64,000 nt of DNA from Bacteroidales bacterium UBA6229 (GTDB lineage Bacteria; Bacteroidota; Bacteroidia; Bacteroidales; F082), in contig DJWN01000025.1 of the NCBI GenBank assembly GCA_002440975.1, positions 1 through 64,000 on the forward strand, in the 5' to 3' direction. Below the pieces are notes generated by a model. The model worked only from the letters and a program-made list of their open reading frames with translations, did not search any database and had not been told where the DNA came from. Below, in pieces: positions 9,601 through 18,484 of this stretch. Position 1 is the stretch's first letter, and every line of letters begins with the position of its first letter. A program made the position numbers and the translations under genes.

Positions 9601-12600
9601 CCAATATTGAATATCTCGAATTCTGGATGATGGATCCGTTTTCGGAAGACCCTGATAACCCTGGTGAATTGTACATCAACCTGGGAGATATTTCTGAAGA
9701 TATTTTAAGAGATGGTCGTAAATCATACGAAAACGGACTTCCTATATCCGAAGTGGTTGAAAATGTTGATACTACGATCTGGGGGCGAGTGCCCTCCATG
9801 CAGGCATTGGTAGAAGCTTTTAATAACAATTCCGGCTCAAGACAGTATCAGGATATTGGATATGATGGGCTTAACGATGCCGATGAAGCCAGTTTTCATG
9901 AGCCTACCTTCCTGGACATCATTCGCGAGCAGTTTGGTACGCAATCGGAGGCATATCAAAAAGCTTTAGCTGATCCATCAGCTGATAACTATCAGTATTT
10001 CAGAGGTTCGGCTTTGGATTCCGATTCACGTTATAGCAGTGTTTTGGAGCGATACAAAAACTTTAATGGTCCCGAAGGAAACTCCCCTTCTGACGATCAA
10101 AACCCGGAAGCCTATCCCACCAGTGCCACTACAATGCCAAATGTGGAAGATATCAATCGCGACAATACACTGAGTGAGGCCGAACGTTATTTCCAATACC
10201 GCATCAAACTCGACCCAAACAATATGGTTGTCGGGCAAAACTTTATCGCCGACATTCATGAGGCTAAGAATATAAAATTGGATAACGGAACAGATGGTGA
10301 AGTGAAATGGTATCAGTTTCGCATCCCCATTAGTCAACCCGAGAAAGTGGTTGGGAACATAGAGGATTTTCGGTCTATCCGTTTCATGCGTATGTTTATG
10401 CGTGGTTTCGAAAAACCAGTTGTGCTCCGTTTTGCTACCCTTGAGCTGGTACGTGGCGAATGGCGCAAATACCGCCAGAACTTACAGGCACCCGGCGAAT
10501 ATGTGGTAGGCGATAATGGCAATGATACCAAGTTTGATATCTCAGCTGTGAATTATGAAGAGAACGGTAATCGTTCGCCCATCCCATACAAGGTTCCACC
10601 AGGTATTGATCAGGAGATAAATTATGGTACAACTTCTTTGGTACGCCTCAATGAGCAATCCATGCAGATGACTATTGAAAATCTGCTGGATGGCGATGCA
10701 CGTGCCGCCTTTAAAACCACTGATTTTGATTTCCGGCAGTATAAAAAACTGAAGATGTATGTTCATGCCGAGAAACTGTATGACCATGAAAATTTGAATT
10801 ATGGTGATTTGTCGGTATTTATCCGGTTGGGTTCCGACTTTACGGAGAACTATTATGAATATGAGGTTCCCTTAACTTTTACTCCCTGGTACACCACTGA
10901 TTCTGAGGTTATTTGGCCTTCAGCCAATGAGTTTGATATTGATTTGGATGAACTGGTCAAGGTGAAGCAAAACCGCAATATGGCCATGCGCAATCCCAAT
11001 AGTGATATCAGTCTTATCTATCCTTATATCGAGCAGTTGGGCGACCATATTGTTAAGGTGATCGGAAATCCAAGCATCAGCGATGTGATGGGGATAATGA
11101 TTGGGGTGCGTAATCCCAAACAGTTGAGCCTCACTTCGAATGATGACGGCAACCCCAAAAGTGCTATCATCTGGGTGAATGAGTTGCGTGTGACTGATTT
11201 CAACAACAAAGGCGGATGGGCAGCTACAGCACGCATCGAAACGTTGCTGGCCGATGTGGGACGTGTGGTAGTATCAGGCTCACACAGTACGCCCGGCTTT
11301 GGAAGCCTGGACATGAAAGTGAATGAAACAGCACGTGAGGCGGTTACCAATTTTGATATAGCAACAGATATTGACCTGGGTAAATTTTTGCCCGAAGAAA
11401 GTGGTGTACGTATTCCGATGCATTTCGATTATGGCGAATCGCATATCAAACCAGAATACAATCCGCTCAATCCGGATATCAAAATGAAAGATGAGTTGGA
11501 TGCCTTAGACAATAAAGCCGATCAGGATTCGCTTAAGAGATTGGTGAACGACTACACCCAACGCAAAAACATCAATTTCGTCAATGTGCGTAAAGACCGC
11601 ACGAGAAACGCCCGTCAGCCCAGGATCTATGATGTTGAAAACTGGAATGTTTCCTATTCGTACACCGAGATTTACCACCGAAATATCGATGTGGAATACG
11701 ACATCCGGCAGACCTATCGGGGCGGCCTGGGCTATAATTTCACCGCTAATCCTAAAAATATTCAGCCATTCAAATCCTCAAAATGGGCATCCAAACCCTT
11801 TATGCAGCTGATCAAGGATTTTAATTTCTATTACCTTCCCAAGAATTTCGCTTTCCGTACCGATATGAACCGACAGTACAATGAGAAGAAATTCAGAAAC
11901 AAAAGTGAAGGTGAAATTATTACCTATCCAATTTTTGCCAAGCAATGGGACTGGAATCGCAATTACGACTTTAAATTTGACCTGACCCGTTCGCTTACCC
12001 TTGATTTTTCGGCAGGGGCAAATGCCTTTATCTATGAACCGGCAGGGAATCCCGAAAGAGGAACAACGGAATGGAAGATGAATCGTGATACGATTTGGGA
12101 CGAAATATTAAGTTTTGGAACCAAAACACGCTATAATCAAAGTTTGCGGTTGAATTATACCCTTCCGATAAATAAAATTCCACTTCTGAATTGGGTAACG
12201 GCTTCAGCAGCTTATCAGGGAGCTTACACCTGGCTGGCATCACCACTCTCGGTGCAGGATCGCATTGGTAATAGTATTGAAAACCAAAACACCAAGCAAC
12301 TGAATGGCAACCTTGATTTTGTGAAACTCTATAACAAGATAGGCTACCTTAAAACGCTGAACACCCCGCAAAGATCTGTTGGCAGGGGAGGGCCGTCGCC
12401 CAGGCCCGGAGCTGCCCGGCCGGGTGCCCGACCCCAGCAAACAGAAGAAAATGCTGATTCAACTAAAGCCAAACCTGCAGTGAATTATTTCAAGATTGTT
12501 GCAGATCAGGTGCTAAAATTAGCCATGAGTGTTAAAAAAGCCAATCTGAATTACTCCCAAAACAATGGAATGTTCCTTCCGGGCTTCCTTCCTGAGCCTG

Positions 12601-13889
12601 ATATCTTTGGACTTAATCTGGCAGCTTCTGCTCCCGGTCTTGGTTTTGTGCTGGGAGATGAGGCAGATATTCGCAGCTTAGCCGTAGATAACGACTGGCT
12701 CACGCGCGATTCGTTGCTTAACAGGGCATTTGCAAAGAAATTTACAGAGACCTTTAGCTATAAAATCAACCTGGAACCATTGCCGGGCCTCCGTATTGAT
12801 ATTAATGCCGATCGCACTTATGCACTCAATTTCCAGGAATATTTCAGGGCTGATACCCTGGGTGAGTTTAAAAAATTCTCACCAACCGAAACCGGAAACT
12901 TTAGTATGTCGTATGGCATGTGGGCCACCTCTTTTGTGAAAGCCAGAAGTGATGAAAGCTCCGAGCTTTTTGATAAATTGCTGACTAACCGGCTCGAAAT
13001 AGCTAACCGGTTGGCCTATGGCAATGCCAAATGGGTTGAAGAGGGCGAGCGATACATTTATGATTCTGTTGGAGAAGCTTTCTATCCCCATGGCTATGGA
13101 GCTATTTCACCTGAAGTAGTCTTGTATTCTTTCTTATCAGCTTACGGAGGTAAAAATCCGGAGTCCATCAGCCTGAATCCTTTCCCGAAAAGGCCAATCC
13201 CCAACTGGACAGTGAATTATAATGGTCTTACCCAGATTCCTTTTATCCAGCGGTTGTTCAAAACAGTAAATATTACCCACGCCTATCGTTCGGCTTATTC
13301 AGTAAGTACCTGGCGAACCAATGTTGAGTACGATCCGAAAAATACCACCAAGACGTATGCAAACAGTAATATGTTTATTCCCAAATATGATATTGGGCAG
13401 GTTACAATTTCGGAGCAGTTTGCACCCTTGCTCGGTGTGGATGTTGGGCTGCACAACAGCCTTACTGCCCGTGTGGAATTTAAAAAGCAAAGGAATCTTA
13501 CTTTGAGTTTTATCAACAACCAATTGACGGAAGTTGTCGGGAATGAATTGATAATAGGGGCAGGCTACCGGCTTAGAAATTTATCGTTTATCGTTTCGTC
13601 TGTCACAGGTGGAAATGCTACACGCGCTTCGAATGATCTGATTTTGAAGGTTGATCTTGGATTCAGAACCGATAAAACCACGCTTCGACGCATTGACGAA
13701 CGCAACAGCCAGGTCTCGGCCGGACAACGAAAAATAAATATCTACGTAACAGCCGATTATACCTTTAGCAACCGCTTGAGTATGCAAGCTTACTTCAGAC
13801 GCGATATGTCGGATCCTTTTGTTTCGAGTCAGTTCAAAAATTCAAATACAGCGGGTGGCGTCACGATGCGTTTTAGCCTGGCACAATAA
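6603..13889 (+). CDS. sprA: Type IX secretion outer-membrane translocon protein SprA
   Basis: A 2428-residue protein that forms the very large outer-membrane beta-barrel channel of the type IX secretion system. Its size matches the family. The TTG start at 6603 is accepted because it gives a complete signal peptide (MKQTIRKIFTGLIFSLFVVS), and no ATG replaces it. Recognisable family segments include YDPLTGQYNFVSKVGD near the N-terminus, an early beta-strand-rich portion, YIDDFEGAKSTIDLR (about 840) and repeated aromatic-rich strands to a C-terminus ending in Phe-Ser-Leu-Ala-Gln. A Pro/Arg/Gly-rich insertion lies near 12385-12440. ruvA is upstream and gcvH downstream, a neighbourhood I recall for sprA elsewhere in the phylum. 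Partners gldK-N are not in the window. Confidence 0.95.
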   Translation: MKQTIRKIFTGLIFSLFVVSEAVSLPLLNLADKQLDRQAFPQTPDTTVMPYPVPIDDGDPNYQLNNSSPLYLKDPPNIKREIVYDPLTGQYNFVSKVGDFTYRTPTPMSQKDYLDYQNRQSNRQYFNERAASTTTETSGSIIPSIYIGGEAFDRIFGGNTVDIRPQGTAEVSFGIVSNKRDDPQLNVRQRRTTNFDFDQKIQMNVIAKIGDKIEFKTNYNTEATFQFENRLQLKYEGKEDEVIKLIEAGNVSLPLNTTLINGSQALFGIKTKLQFGRTTVTAVFSQQESESKNITVQGGAQTSEFKMSSLDYEENRHFFLSQYFRDNYEKALESLPVVTSDINITKVEVWVTNIGPALEDNRNIVAFTDLGEGRREWLFNEQVNPSFGPPLPTNRSNNLMTRLDTNAIRNINTLTAYLSGDPLRIGRTGYFVAGQDFEKIENARKLNPSEYTFNSKLGFISLNTNLNSDQTLAVAYQYSVIGYDSIFQVGEFSDQGINAPKVLSAKLLKSTTLNTNMPMWNLMMKNVYSMRAFQVNREDFTFNILYSGNQNGVATGYFTEGNEDVKGIPLIHLMNLDNLNQQSNPVKGGDGVFDFLDNAATQGGTINAANGRIFFTVLEPFGSYIRTNIFPNDPDLADRYAYDSLYTVTKAAAEQYPEKNKFILEGFYKSQSGSEINLNALNVPQGSVKVTAGGVPLTENVDYTVDYTLGRVRIINEGVLSSGTPININLESNSLFSLQQKRMMGLRVDHEINRDFRIGGTLLNLHERPLTQKVNYGDDPISNTIYGIDLSYRTESRWLTKMIDKLPGISTKQVSKINIDAEFAHFLPGHARAVGKTGTSYIDDFEGAKSTIDLRQVHTWFLASTPQGQFDMFPEAAPNTGLDYGKNRAKLAWYIIDQLFYDRYGTLRPPNVDRNELSKNSVRQVLEREVFPNKEIPSGTPSNIPVFNLAYYPEERGPYNYDVAPGTFSQGMNEDGTLQSPESRWGGVMRRIESSDFEQTNIEYLEFWMMDPFSEDPDNPGELYINLGDISEDILRDGRKSYENGLPISEVVENVDTTIWGRVPSMQALVEAFNNNSGSRQYQDIGYDGLNDADEASFHEPTFLDIIREQFGTQSEAYQKALADPSADNYQYFRGSALDSDSRYSSVLERYKNFNGPEGNSPSDDQNPEAYPTSATTMPNVEDINRDNTLSEAERYFQYRIKLDPNNMVVGQNFIADIHEAKNIKLDNGTDGEVKWYQFRIPISQPEKVVGNIEDFRSIRFMRMFMRGFEKPVVLRFATLELVRGEWRKYRQNLQAPGEYVVGDNGNDTKFDISAVNYEENGNRSPIPYKVPPGIDQEINYGTTSLVRLNEQSMQMTIENLLDGDARAAFKTTDFDFRQYKKLKMYVHAEKLYDHENLNYGDLSVFIRLGSDFTENYYEYEVPLTFTPWYTTDSEVIWPSANEFDIDLDELVKVKQNRNMAMRNPNSDISLIYPYIEQLGDHIVKVIGNPSISDVMGIMIGVRNPKQLSLTSNDDGNPKSAIIWVNELRVTDFNNKGGWAATARIETLLADVGRVVVSGSHSTPGFGSLDMKVNETAREAVTNFDIATDIDLGKFLPEESGVRIPMHFDYGESHIKPEYNPLNPDIKMKDELDALDNKADQDSLKRLVNDYTQRKNINFVNVRKDRTRNARQPRIYDVENWNVSYSYTEIYHRNIDVEYDIRQTYRGGLGYNFTANPKNIQPFKSSKWASKPFMQLIKDFNFYYLPKNFAFRTDMNRQYNEKKFRNKSEGEIITYPIFAKQWDWNRNYDFKFDLTRSLTLDFSAGANAFIYEPAGNPERGTTEWKMNRDTIWDEILSFGTKTRYNQSLRLNYTLPINKIPLLNWVTASAAYQGAYTWLASPLSVQDRIGNSIENQNTKQLNGNLDFVKLYNKIGYLKTLNTPQRSVGRGGPSPRPGAARPGARPQQTEENADSTKAKPAVNYFKIVADQVLKLAMSVKKANLNYSQNNGMFLPGFLPEPDIFGLNLAASAPGLGFVLGDEADIRSLAVDNDWLTRDSLLNRAFAKKFTETFSYKINLEPLPGLRIDINADRTYALNFQEYFRADTLGEFKKFSPTETGNFSMSYGMWATSFVKARSDESSELFDKLLTNRLEIANRLAYGNAKWVEEGERYIYDSVGEAFYPHGYGAISPEVVLYSFLSAYGGKNPESISLNPFPKRPIPNWTVNYNGLTQIPFIQRLFKTVNITHAYRSAYSVSTWRTNVEYDPKNTTKTYANSNMFIPKYDIGQVTISEQFAPLLGVDVGLHNSLTARVEFKKQRNLTLSFINNQLTEVVGNELIIGAGYRLRNLSFIVSSVTGGNATRASNDLILKVDLGFRTDKTTLRRIDERNSQVSAGQRKINIYVTADYTFSNRLSMQAYFRRDMSDPFVSSQFKNSNTAGGVTMRFSLAQ

Positions 13890-13988
13890 TATTCACGATT
13901 TCTTCATGTATTTTAGAATGAATTTAAGCTGGCAGACATTTAAAAAAGTGTAAATTTGAAGCCAGAATAAAACCAAAATTTTTGTCTT

Positions 13989-14369
13989 ATGAATATTCCT
14001 GCCGGATTAAAGTACACCAAGGATCACGAATGGATCCGTGTGGAAGGCGATCAAGCCTTTATTGGGATTACTGATTTTGCTCAAAAAGAACTGGGCGATA
14101 TCGTTTTTATTGAAGTTGATACCCTTGATGAAGAACTCGATGCTGAAGAAACCTTTGGTACGATAGAAGCCGTAAAAACTGTTTCTGATCTGTTTATGCC
14201 GGTAAGTGGCACAGTGATCGAATTTAACGAATCGCTTGAAGATGCTCCTGAAACGGTTAACAAAGATCCTTATGGCGAAGGTTGGATTGTAAAAGTAAAA
14301 ATTGCTGATTCTGCTCAATTGGACGAACTCCTTGATGCAGATGCCTACAAAGCACTAGTTGAAGCCTGA
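13989..14369 (+). CDS. gcvH: Glycine cleavage system H protein
   Basis: A 126-residue lipoyl carrier that shuttles the aminomethyl group between the P, T and L proteins. The sequence opens MNIPAGLKYTKDHEWIR. The lipoyl-lysine site is in FGTIEAVKTVSDLFMPVSG, with the modified Lys at about residue 62. The acidic framework and C-terminal helix (LDELLDADAYKALVEA) are typical. TAAATTTG at 13951-13958 matches the Bacteroidota -7 consensus, but no clear -33 element is visible. It may be expressed separately from sprA and continue into the VanZ-like gene 12 bases downstream. No gcvP or gcvT is nearby. Confidence 0.96.
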   Translation: MNIPAGLKYTKDHEWIRVEGDQAFIGITDFAQKELGDIVFIEVDTLDEELDAEETFGTIEAVKTVSDLFMPVSGTVIEFNESLEDAPETVNKDPYGEGWIVKVKIADSAQLDELLDADAYKALVEA

Positions 14370-14381
14370 TCAAACTGATTT

Positions 14382-14792
14382 TTGCACAGATTAACCAGAA
14401 AATATTGGCCGGGAAGCTTGTGGGCACTGATAATTTTATTGCTTACTGGCTTGCCCGGAGATTATTTTCCCAAGGTGGTGTCATTCTGGGATTGGCTCTC
14501 ACCAGACAAACTGGTTCATTTTTTTATATTTGGTGTTTTCACTTTTTTGCTGCTGTGGGGATATCGGGCACAATATTTGCAAGAATCAAAACGTTTTGTG
14601 ATTGTAAGAAACGTGTTGATAATAGGGTTCTTTTACAGCGGACTTACTGAGTTTCTACAAGCATACGTATTTGTAGGACGTCATGGAAACCTGTTTGACT
14701 TGTTGGCCAATATAATCGGATGTTTGATTGGTGTGATGTTGTTTAAGCTGGTAATCAGAAAAAATAAGCGTGAGAACAAAAGTTTAACGTAA
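14382..14792 (+). CDS. VanZ-like family membrane protein
   Basis: A 136-residue integral membrane protein with about four hydrophobic segments, near residues 11-25, 45-62, 72-90 and 106-125. The motifs DKLVHFFIFGVFTFLL and, later, GRHGNLFDLLANIIGCLIGV are characteristic of VanZ-like proteins, where the conserved histidine and the D-N-G pattern lie at helix ends. The biochemical role of chromosomal VanZ-like proteins is poorly defined, and nothing nearby suggests glycopeptide resistance. The start is TTG at 14382, 12 bases after gcvH; no closer ATG gives the full first helix. It is likely co-transcribed with gcvH. Confidence 0.82.
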   Translation: MHRLTRKYWPGSLWALIILLLTGLPGDYFPKVVSFWDWLSPDKLVHFFIFGVFTFLLLWGYRAQYLQESKRFVIVRNVLIIGFFYSGLTEFLQAYVFVGRHGNLFDLLANIIGCLIGVMLFKLVIRKNKRENKSLT

Positions 14793-14853
14793 TAATTATT
14801 AATTTAGCGGCTTCATAAGAGAAGCTGTCAAATTAATAGCCAAATCATTGACT

Positions 14854-15531
14854 ATGGAAATTAAAAAATCACCAAAAGCAGATCTTGAAAACAAAAAAGT
14901 GCTGATGCGTCAGATCGGATTGATCGTTGCGCTGGCCGTAGTGTTTTTTGCTTTTGAGTATCGCAGTTACGACAAGCGTACCCTCGATTTGATGGAGCGC
15001 AGTATTGAAGATATTCCGGAAGAAATCATCCCAATTACAGAGCAAAAGGTAAAACCACCACCACCACCACCACCAAAGCAGGTAACCGTGCTTCAGGTGG
15101 TAGAAGATGATGTGGAAGTAGAAGATGAGATTGAAATTGATGTGGAAGTAGATCAGAGTACAGAGATTGAGGTGTATGTTCCACCGGTAATGGAAGAGGA
15201 AGAAGTTGTTGAGGCCGAAATCTTTACAGTGGTAGAGTCGATGCCTGAATTTCCGGGCGGTCAGACCAAGATGATGGAGTACATTGCCAAAAATATCAAG
15301 TATCCGGCCATGGCACGCGAAAGTGGTATCCAGGGCAGGGTTTTTGTGAACTTTGTAGTAGAGCCCGATGGATCAGTTTCGAATGTAAAAGTGCTTCGTG
15401 GTATTGGCGGAGGTTGTGATGAAGAAGCTGTTCGGGTGGTTGAAGCCATGCCTAAATGGACACCGGGACGTCAGCGTGGTAAAGCGGTGAGGGTTTCATT
15501 CAACCTCCCGGTACGCTTTACTCTCCAATAA
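14854..15531 (+). CDS. TonB-family energy transducer
   Basis: About 225 residues, starting at ATG 14854; an in-frame TTG six bases earlier is less likely. One N-terminal membrane anchor (about 22-37) precedes a proline-rich periplasmic linker with eight consecutive prolines (KPPPPPPPP-like), then an unusually acidic Glu/Val/Asp stretch. The C-terminal TonB domain begins at MPEFPGGQTKMMEYI and contains YPAMARESGIQGRVFVNF and the VLRGIGGGCDEEAVRV to MPKWTPG segments, a form common in Bacteroidota. It would link ExbB/ExbD proton flow to TonB-dependent outer-membrane receptors; an ExbB/ExbD operon lies at 22490-24766. A terminator follows at once. Confidence 0.92.
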   Translation: MEIKKSPKADLENKKVLMRQIGLIVALAVVFFAFEYRSYDKRTLDLMERSIEDIPEEIIPITEQKVKPPPPPPPKQVTVLQVVEDDVEVEDEIEIDVEVDQSTEIEVYVPPVMEEEEVVEAEIFTVVESMPEFPGGQTKMMEYIAKNIKYPAMARESGIQGRVFVNFVVEPDGSVSNVKVLRGIGGGCDEEAVRVVEAMPKWTPGRQRGKAVRVSFNLPVRFTLQ

Positions 15532-15557
15532 ACTTACATGAGAATTTTAAAAGAAAG

Positions 15558-15585
15558 ACTGCCTGATTCTTCAGGCAGTTTTTTT
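15558..15585 (+). terminator. Terminator between convergent tonB and uvrC
   Basis: A perfect 9-bp stem (ACTGCCTGA/TCAGGCAGT, loop TTCT) is followed by seven T on the plus strand. The minus strand side is also T-rich (TTTCTTTT), so it can serve both convergent genes. Confidence 0.88.
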
Positions 15586-17386
15586 ATGGATGAAAATGTC
15601 TGAAAATAATGTCAGCTTTGGCTTTGCCAACTACTTTTTCGAGTTCTTCCAGTGAGCTAGTGCTAATCTTTTTAACGGACTTAAACTTCCACAGCAGCTT
15701 TTGAGCTGTGCTGTGACCAATGCTTTCGATGCTGGTGAGCTCAGATTTGATCACTCCTTTTTCAAATTGCTTGCGATGATGGGTTATCCCAAAGCGATGA
15801 GCTTCATCGCGTACTTGTTGAATAAGTTTAAGCGATTCGGAACGTTTGTCAATATATAATGGCAAACTATCCTCCGGAAAATAAATTTCTTCCAGTCTTT
15901 TTGCAATGCCGATAATGGTGATTTTACCCCGCAAATCAAGTTTCTCCAGCGATTTTACGGCAGCACTGAGCTGTCCTTTGCCACCATCAATAACTATTAA
16001 TTCCGGCAGTGGCTTTTCTTCATCAAGCAATCTTTTGTAGCGTCGAAAAATGATTTCTTCCATGGAAGCAAAATCATTTGGCCCTTCAACCGTTTTGATG
16101 TTGAAATGCCGGTAGCCTTTTTTATTGGGTTTGGCATTTACAAACTGCACCATGGCTGCCACAGGATAGTCGCCCTGGAAATTGGAGTTATCAAAACATT
16201 CGATGGTTTTTGGCGGTACGGGCATTCGCAGGTCGTTCATCAATTGGCTGAGGATGCGTTTTTGATGCCGCTCGGGATCAATCAGGCTGCGCCGTTTTTC
16301 GGTTTCCATCCCAAAATGTTTGGCATTGCGTTCCGAAAGTTCGAGGAGATGTTTTTTGTCGCCTTTTTGCGGGATGGTGATTTTTGTATTTTCAGGTTCA
16401 AATGTCAGCCTCATGGGCAGCACAATTTCCTTTGAGGTGCTTTCCAGTCTTTTTCTGATGTCGGTCACGGCAAGGGTTAACAAATCCTGCGCACTCTCAT
16501 CCAGCTTGCGTTTGAGTTCAACACTATGCGATTGCACAATGGCACCTTCAATCACTTTGAGGTAATTCACAAAAACAGAAGCCCCATGATCAACCAGCGA
16601 AAACACATCCACATCATGCACAGTAGCACTCACAATGGTAGATTTGCTGCGGTAACGTTCCAGTGTTTCAATTTTCTCTTTTACGGCCTGAGCTTTTTCA
16701 AACTCCATTTTTTCAGCAAAATCCATCATCAGGCTTTTCATCTGCCGGATAACCAGTTGGATATTGCCTTTGATGATTTCTCTGATGTCTTTGATCATCA
16801 CATCATATTCGGCTTCGGTTTGCAGGCCTTCGCAGGGGCCTCTGCAATTGCCAATGTGATATTCCAGACAGATTTTATATTTCTGCTGTGCAATGAATTG
16901 CGGCTTTAGGTTTAAGCTGCATGTACGGATGGGATAGAGCTGCCGGATCAGATCGAGCAGGGTGTTCATCATTTTTACTGAAGCATAGGGGCCGTAGTAT
17001 GAAGAGCCGTCATGGAGGATATTTCGGGTGGAGAAAATCCGTGGGAAGGGCTCATTTTTGATGCAGATCCAGGGAAAAGTTTTGTCGTCTTTGAGGAGTA
17101 CATTGTATCGTGGCTGAAACTTTTTTATCAGGTTATTTTCGAGCAATAGGGCATCTGTTTCAGAATCCACTACTATGAATTTGATGTCGCGAATCCGGCG
17201 AACCAACACACGTAGCTTACCTGTTTGCTGTTTGCTGAAATAACTCATCACACGCTTGCGTAAATCTTTGGCCTTGCCCACATAAATAATGGCACCCCTT
17301 TCATCCAGGTATTGATAAACGCCTGGATTATTGGGGATTACAGCTATTTTATCCTGCAGATGTTTATTTTTATCTGTAAACTCCAT
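15584..17386 (-). CDS. uvrC: UvrABC system protein C (excinuclease subunit)
   Basis: A 600-residue nucleotide-excision-repair endonuclease that cuts on both sides of a lesion marked by UvrB. The N-terminal GIY-YIG nuclease is visible as NPGVYQYLDE and IIYVGKAKDLRKRVMSYF. A cysteine cluster includes CLEYHIGNCRGPC. The UVR domain (about 200-235, FAEKMEFEKAQAVKEKIE) binds UvrB. The RNase H-like 5'-incision domain contains ECFDNSNFQGDYPVAAMV and LIVIDGGKGQLSAA. Helix-hairpin-helix motifs end the protein (LTSIESIGHSTAQKLL). It lies 24 bases behind thiL and is the last gene of an apparent lipoprotein-thiL-uvrC operon. Confidence 0.97.
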   Translation of the reverse strand: MEFTDKNKHLQDKIAVIPNNPGVYQYLDERGAIIYVGKAKDLRKRVMSYFSKQQTGKLRVLVRRIRDIKFIVVDSETDALLLENNLIKKFQPRYNVLLKDDKTFPWICIKNEPFPRIFSTRNILHDGSSYYGPYASVKMMNTLLDLIRQLYPIRTCSLNLKPQFIAQQKYKICLEYHIGNCRGPCEGLQTEAEYDVMIKDIREIIKGNIQLVIRQMKSLMMDFAEKMEFEKAQAVKEKIETLERYRSKSTIVSATVHDVDVFSLVDHGASVFVNYLKVIEGAIVQSHSVELKRKLDESAQDLLTLAVTDIRKRLESTSKEIVLPMRLTFEPENTKITIPQKGDKKHLLELSERNAKHFGMETEKRRSLIDPERHQKRILSQLMNDLRMPVPPKTIECFDNSNFQGDYPVAAMVQFVNAKPNKKGYRHFNIKTVEGPNDFASMEEIIFRRYKRLLDEEKPLPELIVIDGGKGQLSAAVKSLEKLDLRGKITIIGIAKRLEEIYFPEDSLPLYIDKRSESLKLIQQVRDEAHRFGITHHRKQFEKGVIKSELTSIESIGHSTAQKLLWKFKSVKKISTSSLEELEKVVGKAKADIIFRHFHP

Positions 17387-17410
17387 ATAGCAGGTTAAAA
17401 ATTAGATTTT

Positions 17411-18475
17411 CTATTCAGCAGTTTTTTGTCTCAAAGCATCCCAGCCCTGCGCTTGCAAGCTGATGTATTGATTGTCAGGTGTTATCATCACTTCTTCGCC
17501 TTCGCTGGCTGTCATATGTCCGATAATTGTAACACCCGGAATGGCTGTAATTTTGTCGTGTTCTTTTATTGGGGCCGTAAAAAGTAATTCATAATCTTCG
17601 CCACCATTTAAAGCCGCAATGGAAGGAATCATATTAAACTCCTCAGCCACACCTGCAGTGGTGATATCGATCGGGATTTTTTCTTCATAGATATGGCAAC
17701 CCAGCTTCGACGCCTTGCAGAGGTGTTTTATTTCGGAGGCCAAACCATCCGAAATGTCAATCATCGAAGTGGGTTTGATACCGGCTTTTTGAAGGGCTTC
17801 GTTGATGTCGAGTCTTGCTTCGGGTTTCAACTGACGCTGAAGCACATAATCAAATCCTTGCAAATCAGGCTGTACGTCAGGATTGGCTTTAAAAGCGGCT
17901 TTCTCTCTTTCGAGCAAAAGCAGTCCCATATAGGCACCTCCCAAATCACCACTCACGCAAATCAGATCGTTTTCGGAGGCTCCTTTACGATAACAAATAT
18001 CTGCCGCTTTTGCTTTCCCCATAACGGTTACGGAAAGCATTAATCCGGAAAGACTGCTCGTGGTATCACCACCAACGAGATCTACCTTGTATTTTTCGCA
18101 GGCCAGTTTAATTCCAGCATAAATCTCTTCGATAGCCTCAAGTGAAAAACGGTTTGAAACAGCCAGACCTATAACAATTTGCGTTGGAATGGCATTCATG
18201 GCTGCCATGTCCGAAAAATTGACAATGGCGGCTTTGTAGCCCAGATGTTTTAAAGGGGTATAAGTGAGGTCAAAATGTACTCCCTCAACCAATAAATCGA
18301 CAGAAACAAGGGTTTGAAATCCGTTGTGGTCAATCACAGCTGCATCATCTCCAACGCCAAACTTGGTGCTTTCGTTCGCCAGTGAAATGCCTTTGGTGAG
18401 GTAATCAATAAGACCAAATTCTCCCAGGCTGCTGATTTCTGTTCTTTGGGGCTGATCATTTAATAATTCGCTCAT
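17411..18475 (-). CDS. thiL: Thiamine-monophosphate kinase
   Basis: A 354-residue enzyme that phosphorylates thiamine monophosphate to the active diphosphate with ATP. Family signatures are FGVGDDAAVI (metal-binding aspartates), VSVDLLVEGVHFDL, VGGDTTSS, MIDISDGLASEI and the late NGGEDYELLFTA. Length is slightly above the usual ~320 because of an N-terminal extension and an insertion around QPDLQGFDYVL. No TPP riboswitch is seen upstream. It sits between a TPR lipoprotein gene (10-base gap) and uvrC, so regulation is probably operonic rather than vitamin-linked. Confidence 0.95.
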   Translation of the reverse strand: MSELLNDQPQRTEISSLGEFGLIDYLTKGISLANESTKFGVGDDAAVIDHNGFQTLVSVDLLVEGVHFDLTYTPLKHLGYKAAIVNFSDMAAMNAIPTQIVIGLAVSNRFSLEAIEEIYAGIKLACEKYKVDLVGGDTTSSLSGLMLSVTVMGKAKAADICYRKGASENDLICVSGDLGGAYMGLLLLEREKAAFKANPDVQPDLQGFDYVLQRQLKPEARLDINEALQKAGIKPTSMIDISDGLASEIKHLCKASKLGCHIYEEKIPIDITTAGVAEEFNMIPSIAALNGGEDYELLFTAPIKEHDKITAIPGVTIIGHMTASEGEEVMITPDNQYISLQAQGWDALRQKTAE

Positions 18476-18484
18476 GGTATAATT

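Noticed and set aside
14382..14792. Glycopeptide-resistance function of the VanZ-like gene
   Set aside because: No other van genes; VanZ-like proteins are common chromosomal membrane proteins.
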